A stretch of DNA of 64,000 bases from Bidens hawaiensis (taxonomy: Eukaryota; Streptophyta; Magnoliopsida; Asterales; Asteraceae): positions 372,001 through 436,000 of the forward strand of contig JAIQDT010001124.1 in the NCBI GenBank assembly GCA_021521415.1, in the 5' to 3' direction. How positions within the stretch are numbered: the stretch's first letter is position 1; every line of letters begins with the position of its first letter. Shown one piece after another: positions 1 through 10,700 of this stretch. Made by a program: the position numbers and the translations under genes. Under the pieces are notes generated by a model. It saw only the letters and a program-made list of their open reading frames with translations. It was not told the origin of the DNA and searched no databases.

Positions 1-91
1 ATTTATTTTTTGAATTTTAATTTTCTTTATTGTAAGAAAGTTAATAATATACTTAGGGTTTGATGATGAAAGGGTTTTATAAATAAATGAT

Positions 92-313
92 ATGTTATAA
101 CCCGTTTAAAAGCTATCTGGATTTAGTGACCCATGACCCACTTATGTTTTTTACTATAAAATTGTTTATTAATTATAAATAATGTCTTTTTCTTTTTTAA
201 ATTGGATATTAAATTTTAGTATATTCCTATTTTGTAGGATTTTCATATCAAATAATTGGTAAGATTAATTTTTAATTTAATGAAATGTTATAACCCGTTT
301 AAGAGCTATCTGG
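92..313. repeat. Pair of 29-bp direct repeats
   Basis: Two near-identical copies of a 29-bp word containing TTATAACCCGTTTAA and AGCTATCTGG lie at 92-120 and 285-313, differing at one base. They sit in AT-rich sequence upstream of the hAT transposase start. They could be subterminal repeats of the hAT element or the edges of a small insertion. No terminal inverted repeat is visible here, so the element's left end is probably outside the window. Confidence 0.6.
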
Positions 314-708
314 TTTTGGTAAGATCCATACCTATTGATTTGGGTTAAATCAATGAGAGGCCTCCATTTAAAAATCAAGAAATCTGGTAACTTCCATAAA
401 AGGGGGAGCCACTACATCGCGACACATAGGATTTTTGGGTTTACGTTTATATATATTATAGATATGTGTGTGTATATTTTTCAGAAAAAATGCCTCCTAA
501 ATACAAGTACCTATCGGGTAGTCAAAAACTTAAAAAGTGGAAATACGCGAAAGAATTAACAAAGTCTCAAGCTGGGGATACATTTAAGTTTTTTTCAAAA
601 CGACCTCAAACTTCAAGTGGTAAAGAAGAACAAGAGCGGGCTTATGTTGATGAAGATAATGAGATTGATGTTGAAGTTAATGTTGATGGTAATGTCAATG
701 TGGATGAA

Positions 709-807
709 GATGATATTGATGCGGATGTTCATGTGGATGAAGATGATATTGATTCGGATGCTCATGTTGATGAAGACAATATTGATGTGGATGTTCATGT
801 GGATAAA
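709..807 (+). repeat. 33-bp coding minisatellite (acidic 11-residue repeat)
   Basis: Three tandem 33-bp units (709-741, 742-774, 775-807) plus a degenerate partial unit encode an 11-residue acidic repeat of the form D-(D/N)-I-D-x-D-x-H-V-D-(E/K). Length is a multiple of three and changes fall at permissive positions, so the repeat expanded while coding. It lies between the N-terminal segment and the zinc finger of the hAT transposase, just before the frameshift. Confidence 0.85.
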
Positions 808-3171
808 GATGATGTTGATTTGGATGAAGATGGTGTTGATGCTAATATGGAAGGTGGTTAATTTGGATGGAGCTAATATGAATACAAATATTGATATTTT
901 TGATCCTAGAAATTGGGATACCCTTAATCCTTACATGATCAATATCTTGGTTGAGAAAGGTCCAAAACGAGATAAGACTATTCACAAGGGTCCGGTGAAT
1001 TCAATTGGAAGACGGTTTTCTTCAAGCATGTATACTAGACGTCTATCTGATGGAGAGACTTGTGATAGAGTATGGCTAGTGTATTCGAAAGAGGTTGACA
1101 AGCTATTTTGTTTTTGTAGTAAACTTTTTAGAAAAGGGAAACCGAAAGGTGGGTTGGATAGTGATGGTTTTGCGAATTGGAAACACTCTACCATTAGACT
1201 TAAAGATCATGAGCTTAGCATTAAACATTTAAAGAATATGAAACAATGGTTTGAAATGCGTAAAAGGTTGAAATGTAAGGAAACAATTGACAAAGTAGCA
1301 TACGAACAATTCAAGAAAGAAAGAGATTATTGGAGAGAAGTTATTTTTAGGATTCTTTCACTTGTGAAATTTCCGGCTAAAAATGGTATAGCATTTCGGG
1401 GATCCTACGAGAAGTTGTATCAAAAAAGTAATGGAAACTTTTTGGGATTGATTGAGATGTTGGAAGAGTTTGACCCAATTATAAAAGAGCATGTACGGCG
1501 TATTATGAATGATGAACTAAACGTACATTATCTTGGGCACAACATCCAACACGAGTTAATAGGTTTGCTAGCACATCGGATTAGATCAGAAATCATCGAG
1601 AAGATAAAGCAAGCAAAGTATTATTCTATCATCCTCGATTGCACTCCTGATATAAGTCACCAAGAACAAATTTCGATAATTGTGAGGTATGTCAATGTCA
1701 ATTTAAACTCTAATACGGTTACTGTTGAGGAATCTTTTCTAGGTTTTCTTGTTGTTGATGATACCACCGGTAAGGTACTTTTTGATGTTACACTTGAAGA
1801 ATTAAAGTCTCCTGGCCTTGATGTCAATAATACGTGTGGCCAAGGCTATGATAATGGATCAAACATGAAAGGAAAACATCAAGGAGTTCAAAAGAGATTT
1901 TTAGATATAAATCCTAGAGCTTTTTATGCCGCATGTGGTTGTCATAGTTTTAACCTTGTACTATATGACATGGCTAGTACTTGCACTAAATCTAGAGAAT
2001 TCTTTGGTGTCAGATTTATTTCGTCTTTGCTAATTCTACTAAGAGATGGGCGATTTTAAAAGAAAATGTTAAAGGATTGACTCCTAAGTCAACGTGTCCC
2101 ACTCGTTGGGAAAGTCGTGTGGATAGTGTTAAAGCGATTAGATTTCAACTCATGGATGTAAGAGAAGCTTTGCTTGAAGTTAGGGACATCGATACTGATG
2201 CCGATACTAAAACTCTAAGCGATGCTCATTCGCTATCAAAGAATGAAGTTTCTGAGTTTGAATTTTATATAGAAATTGTCATTTGGTATGAAATATTTTC
2301 AACGGTGAATTTCATGAGCAAAAGATTGCAATCCAAGAATATGATTCTCGATGTTGCTATTAAACAAGTGAAGAAATTGATTAAATTCTTCAAGAATTAT
2401 AGAGAAGTGGGCTCCTCTAAGGCAATTGATGAATGTAACAACTCGGGTTTTCCACATACTAATTCGTACCCGTTACTCGACCCGTTTTATATTCGGGAAA
2501 TTTTAATAATGAAAAGTATCCAATTTTAACCCAAACATGAACTTTAAACCCTTATTATTTCCATATCAAACCTCTAAGGGCTAATTTGCAAATTATACAT
2601 ATTATCTTCATAACCCATTAACCAAACCCATAATCCATGACCCATTTACCCAAACCGTGACCCGTTTAAATTACTTGAAGCACAATTATCGTTCTAAATC
2701 AGGAATTGAATCATGGTTTTGATTCCTCTTACTAACTTCGGCCTAAACGAAGACATTAATTAGGAAAACAAGATCAAACATAATACGAATTTGATTATGA
2801 AACGGGCCGGCATAACCTAGAATTCCTTATATAACCTAGAATTCATTATATTTCAATTGATCGTGTCTGCACGTCCCTAATATGATCGCCTACCAAACCC
2901 CTATGGTTAATTGAGTTGTTGAAGCTTGGTGATACCCTGTTCGTCACCCTATATCGCCGACCCTGTTGACTCGTCAATTGACACTTGTTTATCGACAATC
3001 CAGGTAATAAATTATATGAATAAGTTCGCCGTGATGTGATGATCATTAACCCTAACTTTAATCTAATGAACATTAAACGGATTGATCAATTTTTGTATCT
3101 AGGGTTTCAATCAAAGGAGTTAAATTAGTTAAGGTATATAACAAATCGTTTCTGAATGTTAACCAACTGAC

Positions 3172-3250
3172 ACCCTAGCCCAGTTGGCTAGGGTGTGTGT
3201 GTTCAAAACCTTTGTGCCGGCTGCCACCCGGGTTCGAGTCCCTCTATGAC
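3172..3250 (+). repeat. tRNA-like / SINE-head sequence with pol III A and B boxes
   Basis: An A-box match TAGCCCAGTTGG lies at 3176-3187 and a B-box match GGTTCGAGTCC at 3231-3241, about 43 bp apart, followed by a T-rich tract after 3255. The spacing and both boxes fit a tRNA-derived SINE head or tRNA pseudogene. The acceptor-stem pairing expected of a functional tRNA is not evident, so I do not call a tRNA gene. It lies inside the solo LTR. Confidence 0.6.
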
Positions 3251-3410
3251 CATTTTTGGTATTTTTTTATTCTTTTTGATGTTTTAACTTATGTTTAATA
3301 ATATATAATATATTATAATTAATATTAATTACTAAATAAACAATATTTTATTTACCCGACATCATCAAGCTAAAAGTTTCGTGTCAAATAATTTCGTCAC
3401 AAGTTTTCGA

Positions 3411-3447
<37 letters not shown>
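3411..3447. repeat. (AT)n microsatellite
   Basis: A run of roughly 18 TA dinucleotides in the solo LTR; a shorter TA run follows at about 3532-3548. No function is implied. Confidence 0.9.
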
Positions 3448-3455
<8 letters not shown>

Positions 3456-5048
3456 CCAATATTATTTATATTAAAATTAGAGACCAATATTAATGTTATT
3501 GTCGTTACAACGTCTTTATAAATTTGCTCGTGTATATATATATATATAATTCGTTTTAAATAAAAATTATAATAAGCATATTAAACGTATCAAAGGTGTT
3601 AATTATATTTTTACTATCGAATTTCGTTAAAGGTTTCCAAGATATAAATTTTAAGATAATTATATATTTAAACGTATATTTTTATAGTAGATCTCGACTC
3701 ATATTTATTTAAGCTAATTATATTGTAAACCCGATTTTTATAACAAACAATGATTTTATAATTAAATAATAACAATAATCCGTAGAGATCAATCGTTCAA
3801 TCCATAATATACCAACCATAAATATAACTCAAATCACATCGAAATTCTAAATTCATTATACGTTTCATATCATTTATAATTCACTTTTAATATTATTTAA
3901 TTAGGATTCTCGTCGGTAATTCTCGAGGAGTGTGATTATAGTTCTTGTTGTGTTCATTCTCGTTTGGCTTAATCGATCAGGTGAGTTTGATCATTCCCCT
4001 TTTTATACATTTTTTCTAACGTTTTGGGGACATATGCGTACTTACTCATATTTTCTATTCTATACATATACTCAAAATTACAAACATAATTATTGTGTGA
4101 ATATCAGTTGAACGCTATTTGCTAATTGCTACATGTTTAATTGTTTACTTGATAACGTTCGGAGAGGTCCAACATATCCCCTTGTAGAGGGTTCTCATTA
4201 GTATGATCATACGATCGTCTTAGTAACCGGAGCCCGATTCGCCTGGCAAAGGTAAACCGACAATTTAGTCATTGTAATCAATGCCCGATTCGCTTGGCAA
4301 CGATTCATTGGCACACGAATATACTTGATTTTGGTTTGTTAAGGTTCGATTGATTATTACCACATAGATTGGTTTGCGCATTTAACACTTATTATTTATT
4401 ATTTATTATATAACTATTTGTTGTGTCAAAATTTGTTGATCATCTCACTCAACATATTTGTTGACAAAACTCTATTTTCTACGCAAATGCAGGTTGCCTA
4501 AGTTAAAGAGCGGACACTTAGAAAGACCATAGGGTTATATTGAATACAAACTTAAATTTAATTGATTGTATTTATTTATTTATTTAAATTGTTGTTGTAT
4601 TTGAATATTGTGTGTTATTTGAATGAAATAATTAATTAGATATTGTCACATTTTATATATGATAATATCTTCTAGCTGTGAGCAATCAGATCACGCCCCG
4701 GCATTTCCGCCTTAGGTTGGGGTGTGACAATGAAGCTACAAAAATTGCCATTGAAATTGGTGTTGATCCGGTATTCTCTCAAAAGCGTCCGATTATTAGG
4801 AAAAAACGATTTGACTAGTCTCGTGAGCAAGAAGATTTATTTTCACCCGCGGAGAACTTCAAAGTCAATTACTTTTTATGTATTATTGACCAAGCGATTG
4901 CTTCTCTTGAAACAAGATTTGAACAATATGAAAAACTATTTGGCTTTTTGTTTCCTAAAAAGTTGAAGACGTTTGATGAAACAAAACTTAAGTGGTGCTG
5001 TTATACTCTTCAAGAAGCATTGAAGCATGGAGAAGAGTCCGATGTTGA

Positions 5049-7007
5049 TGTCACACCCCAACCTAAGGCGGAAATGCCGGGGCGTGATCCGATTGTTCAC
5101 AGCTCGAAGATACTATCATAAGTATAAATGACAATATTTAATTAATTATTTTATTTCAATTATACATATACAATATCCAAATACCACAAACCAATTCAAA
5201 TAAACAAATATAACATGTTAAATTCGTGTAGGTCTTCATTACAATCCTAAAGTCTTTCTAAGTGTCCATACTTCAACTCAGGCAACCTGCATATGCGTAG
5301 AAAACAGAGTGTGTCAACAACACATGTTGAGTGAGATGATCACAAATTTTGAAACATTAAATAATAGCATATATATATATATATATAGTCGATAAATGAT
5401 AAATGCGCAAACCAACCATGTGATAATAATCAATCAAATCCTTAACAAACCAAAACCAAGTTGTACTCGTGTGCCAATGAATCGTTGCCAAGCGAATCGG
5501 GCATTGATTACAATGACTAAATTGTCGGTTCACCTTCGCCAACGAATCGGGCTCCGGTTACTAAGACAGTCGTATGATCATACTAATGAGAACCCTATAA
5601 AAGGGTATATACTGGACCTCTCCGAAACATTATCAAGTAAACAATTAAACATGTAGCAATTAGCAAATGACATTCAATTGATATTCACACAATAATTATG
5701 TTTGCGATTTTGGGTATATATATATATAGAATAGAAAATATGAGTAAGTACGCATATGTCCCAAAATCATTAGAAAACAGTGTATAAAATGGGGAATGAT
5801 CAAACTCACCTTAGATGGAAGGCAAGTGATTAATAAATTCGACAAACGAACTAATGATTTAAGCGAGTCGTCCAATACGCGTCCAACGAGATTAATGATC
5901 AGAATCTGAAAATTTGAGATATGAAACTATAAATAAAAACGAACTTAATGCCACTGGAATCAATCCAAACGGTAGTGTAGAACTCTAGTTATGTTGATTT
6001 TAATGTTTAAACGAGTCGAGTCTGACCAGAATTTGAACTTCGATTCGGGAGTCGGGTTTTGGGCAGAACCCTTAAAATTTAATTACGAGAATAAAAGTCT
6101 TCTGGACCTAACGTTGAATCCGACCAGAAGCATGAGAAAACGCAACGTTAAACTTATTGACTGTTTTACCCTTCATCGGGTTTTAAAGCAATTGACCAGT
6201 CAATACCCTTCAATCTTAGAAATTGATTGAAGGTTATTGACTAGGGAATATGTATGAACGATTTTACAGTTTACAACTTACCCGGAAAGTGAAAGGATTG
6301 ATGAGAAACGGAAGTCAAAGATCCTAAAGCAAGCAAAGTCAACGAACAAGTCTTGAATATTTAACGAAGAGGCAAAAACCAAAGGGTTTACGACCTGGGC
6401 AGAAGGTAGGACGCTGGAGTATGATCTTTAGGGTTTGATTAAAGTTTACAACGATGGTTATGTCATTTTTATATAGGAAAAACATAAAACGAACTAATTA
6501 TAGGCTTTTTGGCCCGTTTAAGCAAGTATATGCAATTTAAGGAAAGAATCAATGAAATATTAGTAAGGATCTGATCTTGGGCAGAGGGAAACGAATTAGG
6601 AATGATATTTTAGTTATATGATGTTTACTTGGACCTTAATTCGCTTAAACATGCCTAAAATAAACGATTTTATGCCATAAACTAGCTAACGAACGAAATC
6701 GGTTTAGGTCTGCTGTACAGGGGCTCCACCGCGCTGCGCAGCCACCTAGGTGTGGTTCCACGCGCGGCGCTCCGGAGGGAGAGGTGGCAGGTTTCACAAA
6801 TTGACAATTTTGGTCCATATAGTTTAGTTCTTGGTTATTAAATGAACTTTTTAATGATTTGAACATGATTAGTACAAGGGTTTAAAGTGAATTATTAGAA
6901 ACTTAATTACTTTTAAGTATTTGATTTTGATTAATATTAAAGATCTAAAATTTTCGGGTCGAGTTATACGTAAACGAATACGAGTTTCAAAAATCCGAGA
7001 TGTTACA
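5049..7007 (-). mobile_element. Solo LTR, same family as 2434-4729, opposite orientation
   Basis: It begins TGTCACACCCCAACC and ends GAGATGTTACA, flanked by the 5-bp duplication GTTGA (5044-5048 and 7008-7012). Excising it with one TSD copy restores the hAT reading frame (ESDVD joined to AEEIYLELK). The first several hundred bases are the reverse complement of the end of the 2434-4729 insert, with scattered substitutions and small indels. The element is 1959 bp and no open reading frame in it resembles a retroelement protein. A short GC-rich palindromic stretch lies at about 6714-6790, unlike the AT-rich surroundings. Confidence 0.9.
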
Positions 7008-7526
7008 GTTGATGCCGAGGAGATTTATTTGGAGTTGAAGTCATTTGAGACATTTTTATCTAGTGATATTGTCACCCCTTTAGATGCTTTTAACAATGTG
7101 GTGCAACATGGTTTTTTTCCTTAATGTGGTAAATGCATATCGAGTGTTATTGACTATTCAGGTAACCATGACTTTGGCTGAAAGAAGCTTTTCAAAATTG
7201 AAGTTATTGAAGACTTACATGCGGTCCACAATGTCTCAAGAAAGACTTAACTGCTTGGCGTTAATATCTATTGAGAGCGATGTGTTGGAAAGCATAAATT
7301 ATCAAGACTTGATCAAGAGTTTTGCTTCAAAAATGCTAAGAGAGCATCACGTTTCGTTTAGGTATGTAATTTAGATTATTTTTGCTACAATATTTATGTT
7401 TTGTGTATTGAAATTACAATTATCATCGTATGATTTACTTTTATTTGAGTTATCGAATTTTATATTTTACTTAAGTCTTTAGGCCCAAATTTATACTCGC
7501 TTTGCCTAAATTTTTTTAGCAATTTT

Positions 7527-7540
7527 CAGAGCCGGGCCTG
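7527..7540. repeat. Candidate 3' terminal inverted repeat of the hAT element
   Basis: CAGAGCCGGGCCTG lies about 150 bp after the transposase C-terminus. Read from outside it is CAGGCCCGGCTCTG, which fits the CA(G)-rich GC-rich termini common in plant hAT elements. The matching 5' terminus was not found, so it would have to lie left of the window; the call rests on position and composition only. Confidence 0.45.
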
Positions 7541-8620
7541 TCTAGCGATCAACGACTGATGAGGACCTTTGCATGCTGCTTATTCTGTCTGTATTAGATT
7601 TTTTTAAACAAGTAAAAATATTGACAGTTTTTTCTAAATTGAAATAACATGGTTAGAAAAATAAAAACACCTATAAATTATAAAATGCTTATAAAACCTA
7701 CAACAATTTTAATCAAAACCTTTAATATCATTTTTTTCCGCATAAATGAAAGCTAATTAAATTAATTTTAATACTGAAAAACCAAACACCAATTCAATTC
7801 GAACTTACTGTACATAAAGTGGGGGTCAAACAATGGGCCGACTTCCTCATTAGGTCGACGTATCCTCCAAATTCCACCTACCATAAGATGAAAACGAACT
7901 CCAATTTTGCAATACAGAGTGCCAATGAACAACCATGAAAGTTTGGAACAAAGATCGATTGAAGACGACGGTGATAAAGTGTATACCTCAGGGTTGCATA
8001 GGGTAAGAACAACGACTTGGATGCAAGATTACATTATTACCCTTTTTTATAGCGGTCGGGGTAACGTGGAGGTGACGACCGAATGCAAAGTGGAGGGTTT
8101 TGCAGACGTTAGGGAGTCAAATGAGCTATTAGGGGCGAGCAACTTAATCGCCAAAACCTTTAACCGAACCATAACTGATAACTGACATAACCGATGGGTC
8201 GGTTTAATGAATTTTCTAAAACCGCAAAACGCGGTTCGGTTTTGGCTAAAGATAATTCCAACCCACCATAACCGAATCGACCCGTTCATATAACCGACAA
8301 TATGTTTGGTATTAACTTCCACCATACATATTAGTTTGGTTCAACTTTTGTTATTGAATTACTTGGTTTTCATTTTCTGGATTATATAATGCCGTTTTTT
8401 TCCAAATACTTTGTATAATGTTTTGTTGGATTATTAGGTTATTAACCCATGTACAACACATGCAGTAATTTGAAAATCGTCAACTAAAGACATATAATTT
8501 AAGTTGACAATATTTTGTTTTATATATTAATCGAGAGGATTATTTGATATAATTGCAATTCATATTCGTATGTAAACAAAGTACTTAAAAACATAAACTT
8601 ACAAAAAAAGAAGATTCATA
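7541..8620. other. Unassigned AT-rich spacer
   Basis: No recognisable gene was found. A region at 8110-8320 is rich in the words AACCGA and CGGTT in both orientations (including AAAACCGCAAAACGCGGTTCGG), suggesting a decayed repeat or MITE. The longest open frame (7907-8185) has no recognisable domain. Confidence 0.4.
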
Positions 8621-8737
8621 GTACATTGTTTGGAAACATAATTTAAAACTTTTTACAAATTCATAAACAACTAAATATTTTCGAAACCATAGTTGTTTTC
8701 TTGTTTGTAACTTTACCTTATCCAAAAGCATTTTAAT

Positions 8738-9628
8738 GAGAAAATTACTGTTTGAGTCCCGGTGGTTTGAGGGCGGAGTCACATTGAGTCCCCGAAAAAA
8801 AATGAACTGATTGAATCCTTGTGGTTCCAAACGTGACCCAAATGAGCCCCCCATTAACTTTCCTCCGTTAGCACTGTTAAAATTAGGTGCAAACTAGTCT
8901 TTTCACTCTTTAAAAGATTATAAAGAAAAAAATAAAAAAGAATAACCTTTCTTGCGCAGGTTATCACCAAAGATCCCAAGATCCAAGTCTGTGTATCCCT
9001 CCTAGCCTCAAATCATTGCAGACACATGGTAGTCGCCTTGTTCCCTACACACATCACTCCTACTCTCCTCTTTCTCTTTCACCATTTCACTACCACTACT
9101 TTTCTTTTACCCACACCCACTCTCTCTCTCCTCTCTAAAACCACAACACACACAGATTCTTACAGGTTGGGAAGAAGAAGCAAATTACCTGTGACTGGAC
9201 TGACTACTCTGTGTGCAATATATCACACACTTACATTATATAACAACAACAACTATATATAAAATACAGAGGGGGAGAAATTGCTTTCTAGAGAGAGAGA
9301 TATGGAAATGATGCGTGACGGCGGATCGGACAGCGACGGGAGGAGGAAGCCATCGTGGAGAGAGAAGGAGAATAATCGGAGGAGAGAGAGGAGACGAAGA
9401 GCTATTGCGGGCTGAGAGGTTATTCTTTTTTATTTTTTTCTTTATAATCTTTTAAGGAGTGAAAAGACTAGTTTGCCCCTAATTTTAACACTGCTAACGG
9501 AGGAAAGTTAATGGAGGGACTCATTTGGGTCACGTTTGGAACCACAGGGATTCAACCAGTTCATTTTTTTTCGGGGACTCAATGTGACTCCGCCCTCAAA
9601 CCACAGGAACTCAAACAGTAATTTTCTC
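8738..9628. mobile_element. Pack-MULE (Mutator-like element with long TIRs and a captured host gene fragment)
   Basis: The element is bounded by the 9-bp duplication CATTTTAAT (8729-8737 and 9629-9637). Its ends are long inverted repeats of about 214 bp: 8738-8951 begins GAGAAAATTACTGTTTGAGT, and 9414-9628 is its imperfect reverse complement. Long TIRs with a 9-bp TSD are the signature of Mutator-like elements. No transposase is present. The roughly 460-bp interior has unrelated composition (CT-rich, then GA-rich) and contains the 5' end of a BES1/BZR1-like gene. It is inserted in the Helitron helicase remnant, so it is younger than that. Confidence 0.92.
9302..9415 (+). pseudogene. BES1/BZR1-like: Captured BES1/BZR1-like N-terminal exon fragment (37 codons)
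   Basis: The ATG at 9302 opens a 37-codon frame ending TGA at 9413-9415. It contains RRKPSWREKENNRRRERR, the start of the DNA-binding (bHLH-like) domain of the plant BES1/BZR1 brassinosteroid transcription factors, followed by RRAIA, after which the family normally continues into the helix-loop region. Here the coding sequence stops at the edge of the right TIR, which supplies the stop codon. Upstream, 8960-9301 looks like a captured plant promoter/5' UTR: a CT-rich tract at 9050-9145, TATATATAAAATA near 9256 and GAGAGAGAGAT just before the ATG. As it stands it could encode only a short basic peptide with part of the DNA-binding domain. Inference: capture of genomic promoter plus exon 1. Confidence 0.88.
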
Positions 9629-10520
9629 CATTTTAATACAATCTCTACTCTTCACTTTTGATAAAACAACATATAGTTGATCATGAGTAATAACAGGTCT
9701 CTCAGATATATTCCGACTCTTTCTAAAGATTCACTTTGAGTTGTTACAATTATATCGTAGTTATCTATTATGTCACCAATATCACCAACGATTAACGCTG
9801 CAACTTCAAAAGTTTTTGGCAGGTTGTAAATCCTTGCATCTTTTTGCCTTGTTCCAATAATGCGCAACTTTAAATCCATACAGGGATCGTTTTTAAAACA
9901 ATCCCTTACCATCCGGTATCCTTAAACCAGAAGATTTTGAGAATCCAACATTGTCTTCAAGTAATAAATTATTTCTTATCTAACATTTATGAACTTGATC
10001 ATGAATCGCTGTGTAAGAAAATCTATGTGTTAAAAATAATTTAATTAAATTACTTAGAATTTAGATTGTTCAAAAAAAATATTAACAATAATAAATGATG
10101 TTACGCACCGAAAAACGGCTCGCCTATTTGATATTTCGTTTTCCGTATTATAAATGTATAGTTGAGAGAAGTACTTTGTTTTTATTCAGGGATAGAAAGA
10201 AGAGTTCCCAAAGAATGGTAGTTCTTTCCGCGAAGTCTAAAGGCGTATGACGCTTTTCCTGTATGAACAAAAATATCGATCTTGCAACCCATCGACGTAA
10301 ATAAAAACATTGAATTTTTACGTCTAATGTTTTTAAAAAAGAACTTGCTGGTACTATCATGATCAAGAAAAAGTTTTATATAACTCATTGGTGATGATTT
10401 TAACTCTTGAAGTTGCATTTCTCCATTACTATAACAAAGTGAGTATGTTGCATTCCTATTCTTTCGTTTGCCTCTATTGGACTCAGCTTTCCATAAACAA
10501 TCATTTCCCATTCCACACAC

Positions 10521-10700
10521 GAACGTCTTATCACTGTAATCTAAATAGGCTATTAAATCAAATTAGTAACAATATAAATTAGATATATATTGTCTGAAAT
10601 ACTAATTTATAGTTAATGACAACATTTGTTTTTAATGTTTTGAAAAACACCTTTTGATATTCCTTTATAAATGTTGAGAGAATCAGATGCAACATAAACT
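10521..10700. other. Spacer left of the hAT MITE
   Basis: AT-rich sequence between the Helitron N-terminal fragment and the hAT MITE TSD (10693-10700). It probably belongs to the decayed Helitron; nothing recognisable. Confidence 0.4.

Larger units (their letters stand above)
2434..4729 (+). mobile_element. Solo LTR (Ty3-type) inserted in the hAT transposase gene
   Basis: The insert begins TGTAACAACTCGGG and ends GGTTGGGGTGTGACA, and is flanked by the 5-bp duplication ATGAA (2429-2433 and 4730-4734). TG...CA ends, a 5-bp TSD, 2296 bp length and lack of coding content fit a solo LTR left by LTR-LTR recombination. The 3' part is clearly homologous, in inverse orientation, to the insert at 5049-7007: both end in GGGGTGTGACA and share the blocks CCGATTCGC(C/T)TGGCAA and GAACCCT/AGGGTTC. 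Orientation is inferred from the truncated element at 53134-57254, whose LTR has TGTAAC- and -GTGTGACA ends. It contains a tRNA-like sequence and an (AT)n tract. Confidence 0.9.
490..7374 (+). pseudogene. hAT-type transposase gene (TTF-type zinc finger / DUF4371 / hAT dimerisation), broken
   Basis: The reading starts MPPKYKYLSG at 490 and passes through an acidic repeat tract. After a frameshift near 855-865 it continues in another frame to 2059 with a TTF-type zinc-finger region (RVWLVYSKEVDKLFCFCSKLF) and DUF4371-like sequence (LDCTPDISHQEQIS, CGCHSFNLVL). A further break near 2059 leads to CPTRWESRVDSVKAIRF at about 2095. The frame is then split by two solo LTRs. Removing each insert with one TSD copy rejoins the frame exactly: AIDE to ATKIAIEIG across the first, and ESDVD to AEEIYLELK across the second. 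An in-frame TAG lies at about 4819, and a frameshift at a T-run near 7115 precedes the C-terminal dimerisation motif (TLAERSFSKLKLLKTYMRS) at 7170-7374. Family knowledge: these proteins resemble zinc-finger MYM-type 1-like hAT transposases. Frameshifts, stops and insertions make it non-functional. Confidence 0.9.
8621..10520 (-). pseudogene. Helitron Rep/helicase (PIF1-type) remnant, internally deleted
   Basis: Three minus-strand fragments belong to one protein type. At 10520-10182 a region ending FKNIRRKNSMFLFTSMG and GKNYHSLGTLL matches the N-terminal part of plant Helitron helicases. At 9912-9652 the segment LRIIGTRQKDARIYNLPKT followed by EVAALIVGD matches the Helitron-like region. It then switches, in another frame near 9700, into ERPVITHDQLYVVLSKVKSR, the C-terminal end of PIF1-type helicases. 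The large middle of the protein (Rep and helicase core) is therefore missing, and the N- and C-terminal parts are nearly fused. The C-terminal tail resumes at about 8728 after the Pack-MULE insertion (LLDKVKL and a frame-shifted TNKKTTMVSK). Non-functional. Confidence 0.8.

Noticed and set aside
617..860. Met/Leu-rich frame at the start of the 617-2059 reading
   Set aside because: It is the out-of-frame reading of the acidic minisatellite; the true N-terminus is in the frame starting at 490.
3172..3250. A functional tRNA gene
   Set aside because: A and B boxes are present but a paired acceptor stem and a normal anticodon arm could not be drawn with confidence.
7907..8185. 92-codon frame as a host gene
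   Set aside because: No recognisable domain, no supporting context, and the opposite strand is open over an overlapping interval of the same size, as expected by chance.
8585..8854. Minus-strand frame of 89 codons as a gene
   Set aside because: It is a chimera of Pack-MULE TIR and Helitron helicase tail created by the insertion.
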